Origin: Candidatus Dechloromonas phosphoritropha | Lineage (GTDB): Bacteria > Pseudomonadota > Gammaproteobacteria > Burkholderiales > Rhodocyclaceae | Length of the DNA: 64,000 nt | Reading direction: 5' to 3' | NCBI GenBank assembly: GCA_016722705.1 | Contig: JADKGN010000004.1 | Location: 1,798,001 to 1,862,000 of the forward strand | In this document: positions 42,090 through 50,519 of the stretch, piece by piece | Layout: every line of letters begins with the position of its first letter | How positions within the stretch are numbered: position 1 is the first letter of the stretch | Position numbers and translations under genes: made by a program | The notes under the pieces: generated by a model | The model's database searches: none | What the model saw: only the letters and a program-made list of their open reading frames with translations | Told to the model about the DNA's origin: nothing

Positions 42090-42205
42090 GCCCTCACGAC
42101 GAAGCGATCATGCAACATTCTTTGAATGAACGCCCTGTTCTTGGCCAGCCAATAGGTAAGCAGGGGCAATTCCGCATCTATGTGGGTCAGCACTCGTGAG
42201 GTCAT
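42086..42205 (-). CDS. 39-residue ORF coupling two cargo genes
   Basis: A small frame starting ATG 42205 overlaps the upstream nuclease stop (ATGA) and ends inside the OGG gene start (GTGA). It encodes THIDAELPLLTYWLAKNRAF and FIQRMLHDRFVVRA. I do not recognise it; it may be the C-terminal tail of a deleted gene, like the hsdS tails elsewhere in the locus, or a genuine small protein. Confidence 0.5.
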   Translation of the reverse strand: MTSRVLTHIDAELPLLTYWLAKNRAFIQRMLHDRFVVRA

Positions 42206-43242
42206 AGCATGTAGAGCTCTCGATACCAATGCGTCCATTGGTTGAGAGCGTCGTCTTGAACCGCCTCCGCCGCCCGCAACAGAGCATCCGAGTCGAAGAC
42301 GGAGAATTTCGGGGAGTCACCAATCAGGCCCTTGAAGGCATCGAGGGATTCGTCCAGATGCGGATTCGCCGGATGTTTAACGACCGAGAATGATGCGTGG
42401 GCGTACGGCTGTCCTTCATCCTGCTCCATCGCCAAGGCCAGCAGCAGGTTGCGCCAGAGCTGGTTCATTCCGCCTTGAAACGGGCATTGGGCATGGTTGG
42501 CATGATTGACGAAGATGCTGCGGTTGCGTTCGGTGATGTCCCAATACTTCCGCTTGCCAAAATCGTGATGAAAACAGGTTCGCTTGTCCCGCAGAATGTC
42601 GGCAAAACTGCTCTCGCAGTTATGCCGCGCTTTGTCGCGGTCCTTGCTCCTGGGTCCGCTGCATGGCGTAAACTCTTTTTCCGTAAGCTTGTGCTCGATC
42701 AACCAAAGGCAGAGCTCACCCTCCCGGTTGCGGTAGGCAATGGCAATATCTGAGTCTGTTCCGTGGCTCCCTGACTTGTCACCCAACGGGCCACGGTCGG
42801 CCGCATCAGATCCGAAATTCCCGCCCCAGAATTCCAGACAATAACCGTGGTCAAGCTGGTCCGTCGCTAGTGACGCGAAGTCCGGCTTGACATGAATCAG
42901 GATGTCACTGGCTGCCGTGTGGTGCAGCACGGGCAGGAATAGATTGATGTTCGCCGCCTGCGAACTCGCCATGTGATAGAAATGCGAGTGGATGCGAAAA
43001 CGGTTTCGCTGTCGGTGCACGGACAGATTGCCCAATAACGATGAGTGCAGGTGCGGCATTGCCTCCTGCCGCATGTGCTCATCGGGCAGGATGGCGTCGT
43101 ATGCGATGCCTCTGGAGTGACCTGGTTCGGTTGTGATGTGCTTCCACTTCCAGTTAATCAGGTGGACATACAAACCTTCCTGAAAGCTGCTCAGGTTTCC
43201 CGGAAGCCGGTAATCCTTTCCGTGGATGCGCTCGATTTTCAT
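42202..43242 (-). CDS. PGN_0703-family putative restriction endonuclease
   Basis: The 346-residue protein has a PD-(D/E)XK nuclease core: GTDSDIAIAYRNREGELCLW followed by LIEHKLTEKE, giving D165, E183 and K185. Cys/His residues in FTPCSG ... CESSFADILRDKRTCFHHDF may bind metal, as in PGN_0703 relatives. Its ATG is coupled by 4 nt to the hsdS-tail ORF. Likely DNA cleavage as part of the defence locus; specificity is unknown. Confidence 0.8.
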   Translation of the reverse strand: MKIERIHGKDYRLPGNLSSFQEGLYVHLINWKWKHITTEPGHSRGIAYDAILPDEHMRQEAMPHLHSSLLGNLSVHRQRNRFRIHSHFYHMASSQAANINLFLPVLHHTAASDILIHVKPDFASLATDQLDHGYCLEFWGGNFGSDAADRGPLGDKSGSHGTDSDIAIAYRNREGELCLWLIEHKLTEKEFTPCSGPRSKDRDKARHNCESSFADILRDKRTCFHHDFGKRKYWDITERNRSIFVNHANHAQCPFQGGMNQLWRNLLLALAMEQDEGQPYAHASFSVVKHPANPHLDESLDAFKGLIGDSPKFSVFDSDALLRAAEAVQDDALNQWTHWYRELYML

Positions 43243-43337
43243 ACGAGGCGGATTCTCCCGGTGAGCAGTTCCTGCATCTGGCCCTGTTTGAGGGCGCCAT
43301 CATGGGTTTCTCGCGCTGGGTTGCCCATATCGTTCAT
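43239..43337 (-). pseudogene. hsdS: HsdS C-terminal tail micro-ORF (32 residues)
   Basis: The frame from ATG 43337 to TGA 43239 ends KQGQMQELLTGRIRLV, the C-terminal signature of type I specificity subunits. Everything upstream in HsdS (target recognition domains) is missing. It overlaps the DUF262 stop and the nuclease start by 4 nt each. Confidence 0.75.
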
Positions 43338-45286
43338 GCCGGAAGGGCTTCTGCCAAGACTTCCGTCTGCACATAACGCTGAAAATCAGAGACCGAAGTG
43401 AAGCATCGGAAGCCCGCCTGACTGGCGATGCCGATGGTCTCCGTGCCCTCATTCAGCAAGAGCGTCACGGGCTGGCTCAATTCCTCCTGGAGGCCGTTCG
43501 GCCAGGCTAGGTCGAACACCGCTTTCTGCTCACCGGTGGCGGCGTCGGCGAAGTCGTAACTCAATATCCCGGCCGGAAGCCCCTGTGCTTTTATCCAATC
43601 ATTCACGGCTTCGAGCTGCTGTTCTTCTTCCTCGCTGGCAATGCCGCCGCTCGCGGCAGCGACTACGGGAACGGCGGCGGCTGGACCGGCCAGCCAGCGG
43701 GTATCACCGTGCAGCAGGTCTTCCATGCGGCGATTCAATTCAGCGGCAAGGAGCACCTTACGGGCTTCGAGGAACGCCAGGAAATTCTCGACCTTCCACA
43801 GCACCGGATCAGTGGGAATCCACTGCGACGCCAACGCTCCGGGGTGGGTCTTCTCGACTTCGCGGAAATACTCCTCCGGCAGGCGGTCGCTAATGTCGAG
43901 ATTCGTGTCCTTTGTGAGAAAACAGAAATTGCCCAGCGCATTCACCTCGGGTCGCTTGAATTCTCGCTTGTAGAGTTGCGCCTTGGGAAAGATGTGATGC
44001 ACTTCCAGCCGGCTCATCTTGCCGAGGAGGTTGGACTTGAGCGGAAGGCCAGTCCCCCAGTCCCGTGATTCGCCCATGCGCGTCAGCAGATACAGCACCG
44101 GATAAAAGCGTGCGCCGAGGCTCCAACCCGTAAAATGTCCTGGCTCGGCGCGCAGGCCGCCATGCCACAACCGCAATTGCTCAAGTAGCTTTTCAAGCCC
44201 CCCGTCAGGCCCCTCAAGTGCCGCCAGATCCTGATCGATAAACGACTCTGTCGAGCCCGAGAAGCGGCCCCACATGCCTGCCTGCACGAACCAGAACAGC
44301 AGCTTGTCGCGCTCCTTCACATCCATCGGCCCGCTGCGCTGGTCGAGGTAGCGCACCATCACCGGCACGCCAAACCGGCCGAAGAAAACTTGGTCGTGAT
44401 CGAGTCCCAGACGCCCGCCGATCAGGTTAAGGCTGGTATCCACATGCTTCGTGGCACGTTTGAGACCGTCTTGAATCTCAGCCGCGCTCTTCTCGTGGAG
44501 AAACTGGAACTTCGCTTCCCCGGTCAGCGCCGTATTCACCGAGCGCAAAAGCCAGTCGAGGTTGAAATGATAATCCGCCTTGGCCCACTCTTTGAGCTTG
44601 GCCTTCATTGTATCGCGGGCCTCGGGCCAATCGGCGCAAATCTTGGCCAGCGCCAGATCGCCTTTGGAGAGCTTCGTGCCTCCGCTATTGACCTGGTTGA
44701 AGATGTCCACGACCACATCCAGCGTCTTGTCTGCTCCGGTGACTTCCTCGACGTGAAGATCAACATCGGTGATGCCGAGCAGCCGACTGAGCCGACCGAC
44801 GTAATCGCCAACCTTCGTCACCAGGATGGGCTGCGCGCTCAGACGGGTTACGAACTCTCCCAATCCGGCTGTTCCCTTCTTCATCAACTCCGTGACATCA
44901 ATCCACAGCGGTTCGTCTTTCATTTTGACCGGCTGATAGAACTCGAACGCCTCGGTATCAAGATGAAAGCGCAGCCCCGTAAATGCCTTGGCGTTGCCGT
45001 CGAAGAACTTGGGCGGCCGGCCGCGAACGACGCCATAAAGCGAGGTCATGCGTTGCTGGCCGTCGAGGAGGAGCTTCACCACGCCGGCGGCCAGTGGTCC
45101 GTCCCCTCGATGCGTCGCAGTCTTGGATTCAGTGGCCCAAACCAACAGCCCACCCACGGGTCGCCGGAGGTAAAGCGAGCGGAACAGCTTACGCACTTGC
45201 TCGCTGTTCCATACATAGCCGCGCTGGAACTCGGGCAGGGCCATGTGGCCACTGTCGATGTGGTCGAGGATTGTGGAGATTCTCAT
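43334..45286 (-). CDS. DUF262/HNH protein (GmrSD-type nuclease)
   Basis: The 650-residue protein has an N-terminal DUF262 domain: PEFQRGYVW at 18-26, the DGQQR motif at 75-79 (ParB/Srx-like NTPase) and DIFNQVNSGGTKLSKGDLAL around 194-213. An HNH-type nuclease motif follows (SRLEVHHIFPKAQLY, His430/His431, then NALGNFCFL). GmrSD-type enzymes restrict modified phage DNA; the order here matches that two-domain layout in one chain. The last ~150 residues are not recognised. Coupled by ATGA on both sides. Confidence 0.85.
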   Translation of the reverse strand: MRISTILDHIDSGHMALPEFQRGYVWNSEQVRKLFRSLYLRRPVGGLLVWATESKTATHRGDGPLAAGVVKLLLDGQQRMTSLYGVVRGRPPKFFDGNAKAFTGLRFHLDTEAFEFYQPVKMKDEPLWIDVTELMKKGTAGLGEFVTRLSAQPILVTKVGDYVGRLSRLLGITDVDLHVEEVTGADKTLDVVVDIFNQVNSGGTKLSKGDLALAKICADWPEARDTMKAKLKEWAKADYHFNLDWLLRSVNTALTGEAKFQFLHEKSAAEIQDGLKRATKHVDTSLNLIGGRLGLDHDQVFFGRFGVPVMVRYLDQRSGPMDVKERDKLLFWFVQAGMWGRFSGSTESFIDQDLAALEGPDGGLEKLLEQLRLWHGGLRAEPGHFTGWSLGARFYPVLYLLTRMGESRDWGTGLPLKSNLLGKMSRLEVHHIFPKAQLYKREFKRPEVNALGNFCFLTKDTNLDISDRLPEEYFREVEKTHPGALASQWIPTDPVLWKVENFLAFLEARKVLLAAELNRRMEDLLHGDTRWLAGPAAAVPVVAAASGGIASEEEEQQLEAVNDWIKAQGLPAGILSYDFADAATGEQKAVFDLAWPNGLQEELSQPVTLLLNEGTETIGIASQAGFRCFTSVSDFQRYVQTEVLAEALPA

Positions 45287-45324
45287 AGCAGTCGTCTTCT
45301 TCCGGTGAGGAGTTCCTGGATCAT
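45283..45324 (-). pseudogene. hsdS: HsdS C-terminal tail micro-ORF (13 residues)
   Basis: The frame MIQELLTGRRRLL is the last part of a type I specificity subunit. Its ATG (45324) overlaps the DUF1643 stop and its TGA (45285-45283) overlaps the DUF262 start. The same kind of tail recurs at 43239. Confidence 0.7.
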
Positions 45325-45869
45325 GCCTTCATCCGGGAGGGTTGAGGGATGAGGGTTTCTGGCAGGTAGAGGGGGTGGACCGGAGTGCCGTCCTGGGCAA
45401 GCCGCAGGTGGCAGAGGCCTTGGTGGTGGCTGAGGAGGGTGGCGATTTCCTCGCCCCGTTGGCGTAGGGCCTTCGGAGGCTGACCGTAGGCCAGAACGAC
45501 AGTCAGGGCCTCAGCCGCCATTTCAAGGATCATCCTGTCGTTCTCCGGGCCGACGGGATCGGCTACTTCCAGCAGTCTGTTTTTGTCGGTGGCACGGTAG
45601 GCGTGGACGTTGCCGACTAGCTGCCCGCCGTAGCCCCAGGAGCGGGCAAACTTCCCCGTCTTGCGGAGAGTTGGATCACTGTAATCCGTGCAGGCCACGC
45701 TGGGGTTCATTAGCAGCCAAAGGACGAGCGGCCTGGCCGTGTCCCAGACCTCTCGAAGCTGGTAACGGTACTTCTGGCACTTTGAAAAGACGGCGGTGAC
45801 GGTCGAGTCCGCCGGCCAAGCGGGGCGGACCTTGCCTCCGGGGTCGTGTTTCGGGACGTCGGGCTTCAT
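45321..45869 (-). CDS. DUF1643 family protein
   Basis: The 182-residue protein shows the DUF1643 pattern: PLVLWLLMNPSVACTDYSDP, TLRKTGKFARSWGYGGQLVG, and VHAYRATDKNRLLEVADPVG. The biochemical function is not established; members are frequent next to restriction and phage genes. Its ATG (45869) overlaps the hsdM-fragment stop by 4 nt and its stop overlaps the hsdS tail. Confidence 0.85.
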   Translation of the reverse strand: MKPDVPKHDPGGKVRPAWPADSTVTAVFSKCQKYRYQLREVWDTARPLVLWLLMNPSVACTDYSDPTLRKTGKFARSWGYGGQLVGNVHAYRATDKNRLLEVADPVGPENDRMILEMAAEALTVVLAYGQPPKALRQRGEEIATLLSHHQGLCHLRLAQDGTPVHPLYLPETLIPQPSRMKA

Positions 45870-46135
45870 GCAGGCCCTCCATGCAGGCCAACCTTCGCAA
45901 CGCCGAGTGTTTTCGCACCGCTGCCCTTACGTGCAATCATGTCCTTGAAACCGGCCCACGGTGGGATGGTGACGGGTGGCTCAAAACCATCGTAGTCTCT
46001 GCATTTGTCGGAGATGAATTTGATGAACAGCATGAACAAGACATAGTCCTTGTACTGGCTGGCATCCATGCCGCCGCGCAGTTCATCGCATGAAGCCCAG
46101 AGGGATGAGTAGAGGTCGGATTTCTTGATGGCCAT
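45866..46135 (-). pseudogene. hsdM: N-terminal fragment of type I methyltransferase HsdM
   Basis: The first ~70 residues (KSDLYSSLWASCDELRGGMD, then ASQYKDYVLFMLFIKFISDK) are the N-terminal helical domain of HsdM. The SAM-binding methylase domain, normally ~400 further residues, is absent; the frame ends after an unrelated tail GAKTLGVAKVGLHGGPA. It keeps the operon promoter position, so transcription of the cargo may still start here. Confidence 0.85.
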
Positions 46136-46731
46136 AAGGGTTTTTTTGGTGTTTCGCTGCCGGGCGGCGCAGGCCGAAAGCTTACTCTACGAACGGCAAC
46201 TTTTCGGGGTGCTGCTGACGTTCATCTCGCGATTTCCGAGGCCCGCGAGGGTCGGCTCATGGCCGATTGTGTTGGAAAACTCCACATCGAATTTTTTTAG
46301 GGTATGTCACTATATTCCTTGAGGTGAGATCGTGGAATATGGCGCGATTGTGGACGTCGGTTTTCTCTATCTAACCAACCTTTTCGACGGAAACGAGTTT
46401 TTCAACAACTTCGGCCGAACCGCGACGTTTATTCTGACAACCGGTGTCAGACCAAGTCACAACTTTTACAGCGCGGCGCTACCCCAGAAAAAACAATTGC
46501 CGGCGGATGCAGAGGCCAGATCGAGTCTTGCCGCTGGCTCACCGGGGGCGCCTCTGACACGGGAAAATGGCGTTCTTTCGCGCAAAGACAAATCCTGGTC
46601 GATGAATCGCCGTCAAAAAATCGCAGTTTGCATACTTGCCCTCACTCTTCCACGGGTTTTGTCGGACAATGACGGACTTGCACGAACACAAATCCGATAA
46701 CCGCCATCAACCTATTCCGCCCGAATCGACC
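46136..46731. other. Divergent intergenic region between hsd remnant and DUF499 system
   Basis: About 600 bases, more AT-rich than neighbours, with no supportable gene. It should hold both divergent promoters. A run of seven T at about 46293 and TATATTCC at about 46312 are visible, but I could not fix a promoter. Confidence 0.45.
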
Positions 46732-49700
46732 ATGAGCCTCCACTCCCTCTGCAAGCCTCGCCAATCCGTATTCGCTGCGGATCGCCGTGCCACGGTTCTC
46801 AACCTCGATACCTTCCTCAAAGGGCAGGTCAATGGTTCGGAATTCTTCGAGGAAAACTACTTCACCAACGGCATGCTCACGCTGGTGGATCGGGCATTCC
46901 GGCATCTGGGTGGCGCCGGCGCAGGTTCTTCGGTCTTTCTGCTTTCCCAGGCGATGGGCGGCGGCAAAACGCACAGCATGATCGCACTGGGGCTGTTGGC
47001 GCGTGATCCCGCGTTGCGGAAAAAGGTACTCAGTGGAGATCAAAACCCAGCACCGAATCTCGGTCGCTGTCGTGTCGCCGGCTTCAATGGTCGAAGCACC
47101 GATGCCCCTGGCGGCATCTGGGGCTCAATCGCTGATCAACTCGGCAAGGCAGAACAGTTTGGCCGCTACGTCTCGCCCCTGCTCAGTGCGCCCGGCCCAG
47201 AAGCATGGAAGCAGTTGCTCGGCGGTGATCCGCTGGTGCTATTTCTTGACGAGCTGCCACCCTATCTCGAATACGCGGTCGCCGTGCCGGTCGGCAATGC
47301 CGATCTCGGCGTGGTAACCACCGCTGCGTTGGCCAACCTGTTTGTCGCGGTTGCCGACATGGATAACGTGTGCCTGGTGCTGTCCGATCTGGCCGGATCA
47401 AATTTCAGCGGTGGCCAGGCAGCCCTTGAGGCCGCCTTCAATCGCGCGGTTCAGGGCCTCACGGGGGAAGCTAGGCGTATCGCCGTACCGATCACGCCGG
47501 TCAATCCCAACGGCGACGATCTCTATCACATCCTGCGCAAACGGCTTTTTGAGCAGGTTGCGCCGGAATCAGAGATTCAGCAGGTGGCAGGCGCATACCG
47601 TGAAGCCCTGCGTGAAGCCGTGCAAATGAACCTGACCACGACCTCGCCGGAAACCCTCTTTGCCCGCGTGACCGATGCCTACCCGTTCCATCCGGACCTG
47701 GGCGAATTGATGGCGAAATTCAAGGAGAACGAAGGCTTTCAGCAAACGCGCGGCGTTATCCGTCTGATGCAGATGGTGGTCTCCCATCTTTGGAGTTCCA
47801 AGAAAGCGGAAAGCATTGACCTGATTCACCCCTACGATCTCGATCTCAATCTGGATGAACTGGCGTCCGAAGTTCGCACCATCAACCCCTCGTTGAGTTC
47901 CGCCATCGCCCACGACATTGCCCACGGCGGGGATGCAGAAGTCGAACAGATCGATCTCGTCAATGGCAACTCCGACGCCTCGGACGCGGCCAAGCTGATT
48001 CTCGTTGCCTCCCTATCCACTACGCCCGGCGCCATTCACGGTTTGCGCGAATACCAGCTCGTCGATTGCCTACAACGTCCCGGCCGCGACCTCTCCACCT
48101 TCAAGACCAACGTTCTCGACAAACTGGCGACCCGCGCCTGGTATCTGCACAACTCCACTGATGGTCGCCTGTACTTCAAGAATCAGCAGAACCTGGCTGC
48201 CAAACTGCGCTCGACGGCGCTCTCGCTCCACTCCGAAACGGTGGATCGGATGTTGCGCGAACATCTGGAGTCCTATTTTTCCGCGTCGCTGCGTGATTGC
48301 TACCAGGTGGTCAAGGTGCTGCCGCCGCCCGACGAAGTTCAGGTCGAGCAGGAAAAGACCACGCTGGTTATTGTGCGCCCTGGGGCTCAGGCGAACCAGT
48401 TGCCCATCTCGGCCGATTGGCAAGGCTGGTGGGAGCAGCAGCAGTACAAGAACCGCGTCCTTTTTCTCACCGGCTCGCGCGACACCTTCCAGAAGGTACT
48501 CGATTCGGCCCGTCAGACGCGCGCCCTGCAAAGTATCGACGACGAACTGCGCTCCGATAACACGCCTGCCGACGATCCGCAGTGGCGGGCGCTCGATGCC
48601 CTGCGCGACCGCGTCGGTCTTCAATTCACCGCCGCACTCAAGGAAGCGTTTGACCAGATCGTCTATCCATCGATCAACGCGGCCCTGCGCGCCACCGGCA
48701 CCGATCTTGCCTTTGCCGGCAACCAGAACGGCGAAGCCACCCTGCGCCATACGCTTGAAGGTGCGCAGAAATTCACCACCAAGATCGACGACGACAGCTT
48801 CCGCACCCGTGCCGAAGCCCGCCTCTTTGGTTCGGCGGACACCAAGGTCGTCCTCTGGTCCGACTTCAAGCGGGCCGCTGCGGTCAACACCAACTGGCCG
48901 CTGCATAAGCTGTTGGCGCTGGATGATCTCAAGGCCGAATGCCTGCGTCGCGGACTCTGGCGCGAAGAGGGCAATCACGTTCGTCGTGGTCCCTTTCCAC
49001 CACCCGTGCCCGAGGTTGCGATACGCGAACTCTCCGTGCAGGAAGACGGCGACGGATATACCTATCTGAAAATCGAACCGCTGCACGCGCCAGCCCTCGT
49101 CTTTGAAACAGGCGATGCCGATCCCACCAGCGCCTCCAGCCCGGTGCCGACGCCCACCCGCTTTGAAGCCAGCGCTCTGCGCTACCGCTTTCTTGCCTAC
49201 GATCCCACCGACATGGTGCGGGTCAGTCCGGTCAAGGAATGGACGGCAAAGCTGCGGCTCAAGTATCAGTTGCACAACCGGGGCGATCACTACGAGATCG
49301 AACTGCTAGCCCTGCCCAGGGCCAACGGCATCGTCATTCGCACCACCACCGATGGCTCCTCGCCTACCAATGCCGGCGCGACCACCTACGACGGTCCCTT
49401 CCGGGTGCCGGCCACTTGCCGCATCGTCTGCGCCATGGCTGTCTGCGCTGCCTATGAATTGAGTTCTGAGGTCGTCCGTATCACCATTCCGCAACGAGGG
49501 CAGGAGGCGCGCCCGCTGATCGATCTGATCCAGCCCGCCCGCTGGAGCCGGCAGGCTCGGCTCGATGATGCCAGCGCGGTGTGGGATTTCCTGCAACGAC
49601 TGGAACTGGCTTCGGGTGTTGTCGCCCACGACATCAGTCTCACCGCCGAAAGCGCTGATGGCATGCAGAACGTCGAGTATTCCGGTGCGCTGGAGAGCGG

Positions 49701-49881
49701 CTACGATGCCGCCGCCGCCAAGGTTGTGGCCGAGCAATTGCAGGCTATCGTCAGCACTGGCAGCCTGCGCATGAACGTGGGGAGTCTCGCTTTCCCCAGC
49801 GGCCAGGCTTTGCTCGACTGGCTCAGGGCGACCAACCAGCAATTCGATGCGGCCAACGTCAAACAGCAAGTAAGCCAATAA
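46732..49881 (+). CDS. DUF499-family ATPase, defence-associated
   Basis: The 1049-residue protein has an N-terminal P-loop ATPase: SVFLLSQAMGGGKTHSMIAL carries Walker A (76-80) and DPLVLFLDELPPYLEYAV Walker B (about 168-174). Most of the rest is unannotated; the C-terminal ~200 residues contain a repeat-like beta region (VIRTTTDGSSPTNAGATTYD). DUF499 ATPases are encoded with DUF3780, DUF1156 and a PLD-SNF2 helicase in defence islands, exactly as here. The start at 46732 fits the usual family N-terminus; in-frame ATGs at 46636 and 46669 are alternatives. It is 3 nt from the next gene. Confidence 0.88.
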   Translation: MSLHSLCKPRQSVFAADRRATVLNLDTFLKGQVNGSEFFEENYFTNGMLTLVDRAFRHLGGAGAGSSVFLLSQAMGGGKTHSMIALGLLARDPALRKKVLSGDQNPAPNLGRCRVAGFNGRSTDAPGGIWGSIADQLGKAEQFGRYVSPLLSAPGPEAWKQLLGGDPLVLFLDELPPYLEYAVAVPVGNADLGVVTTAALANLFVAVADMDNVCLVLSDLAGSNFSGGQAALEAAFNRAVQGLTGEARRIAVPITPVNPNGDDLYHILRKRLFEQVAPESEIQQVAGAYREALREAVQMNLTTTSPETLFARVTDAYPFHPDLGELMAKFKENEGFQQTRGVIRLMQMVVSHLWSSKKAESIDLIHPYDLDLNLDELASEVRTINPSLSSAIAHDIAHGGDAEVEQIDLVNGNSDASDAAKLILVASLSTTPGAIHGLREYQLVDCLQRPGRDLSTFKTNVLDKLATRAWYLHNSTDGRLYFKNQQNLAAKLRSTALSLHSETVDRMLREHLESYFSASLRDCYQVVKVLPPPDEVQVEQEKTTLVIVRPGAQANQLPISADWQGWWEQQQYKNRVLFLTGSRDTFQKVLDSARQTRALQSIDDELRSDNTPADDPQWRALDALRDRVGLQFTAALKEAFDQIVYPSINAALRATGTDLAFAGNQNGEATLRHTLEGAQKFTTKIDDDSFRTRAEARLFGSADTKVVLWSDFKRAAAVNTNWPLHKLLALDDLKAECLRRGLWREEGNHVRRGPFPPPVPEVAIRELSVQEDGDGYTYLKIEPLHAPALVFETGDADPTSASSPVPTPTRFEASALRYRFLAYDPTDMVRVSPVKEWTAKLRLKYQLHNRGDHYEIELLALPRANGIVIRTTTDGSSPTNAGATTYDGPFRVPATCRIVCAMAVCAAYELSSEVVRITIPQRGQEARPLIDLIQPARWSRQARLDDASAVWDFLQRLELASGVVAHDISLTAESADGMQNVEYSGALESGYDAAAAKVVAEQLQAIVSTGSLRMNVGSLAFPSGQALLDWLRATNQQFDAANVKQQVSQ

Positions 49882-49884
49882 GCG

Positions 49885-50514
49885 ATGGCGCGCACAACCG
49901 TATCCGCCAACACCCGCAAGGTCGTCGGCCTCGGCTTTTTGCCCGAGGAAGCCCGCCATGGTTTTTTGATCGACATTCCGAAAGGCAGCGCTGCCAGCGA
50001 GATGATCTGCATCACCGAACATCGCGGTGCCGATCTCGATCATCTGGGAGCACGCACTGTGGAATCGCCATCACCCACCGACCACTCACTACGTGTCCTG
50101 ATCGACCGCACCCGCTGGCTGGCGCTCGCCCCGGCTTTCTGGGACGAAGCCAACCGCCGCCTGCGCGCCAACGGCCTGCCAGCGGCCAAGTTCCAGAAGA
50201 ACCCCGGCAAGCCGGTGCCGGTGCATCCTTCGCTCGGCAAGGAGCTTTGCATCCTGTGCTGGGCTGTGGAAGAGGCCTCGCCGGACGACATTCCCAACGC
50301 CCTGCACAACTGGGAAGCCCTGGCCCCGGAAGAGCGCTGGTGGTTGTACACCATGACTGTCGCCACCACCGGCCAGGCCATGCAAAAGGGCGTGGGCTGG
50401 CGCAAGGCGCTGCGTGCCGCCATAGCCGACAACCCCTTCGTCAAAGGCGAAGGACTCTCGCCTAAAGCCCGCCGCGAGTTGCTGGGCCATTCGCAACTCA
50501 GCCTGAGCTTGTAA
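49885..50514 (+). CDS. DUF3780 family protein, defence-associated
   Basis: The 209-residue protein (RKVVGLGFLPEEARHGFLID; ALAPEERWWLYTMTVATTGQ) matches the DUF3780 partner found between DUF499 and DUF1156 genes. No catalytic motif is apparent, so a structural or adaptor role in the complex is the best inference. It is 3 nt after the ATPase stop and 5 nt before the methyltransferase. Confidence 0.85.
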   Translation: MARTTVSANTRKVVGLGFLPEEARHGFLIDIPKGSAASEMICITEHRGADLDHLGARTVESPSPTDHSLRVLIDRTRWLALAPAFWDEANRRLRANGLPAAKFQKNPGKPVPVHPSLGKELCILCWAVEEASPDDIPNALHNWEALAPEERWWLYTMTVATTGQAMQKGVGWRKALRAAIADNPFVKGEGLSPKARRELLGHSQLSLSL

Positions 50515-50519
50515 AGACC

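Noticed and set aside
46332..46700. Plus-strand 122-codon frame upstream of the DUF499 gene
   Set aside because: Composition and residue make-up look non-coding and no family is recognised; more likely promoter region.
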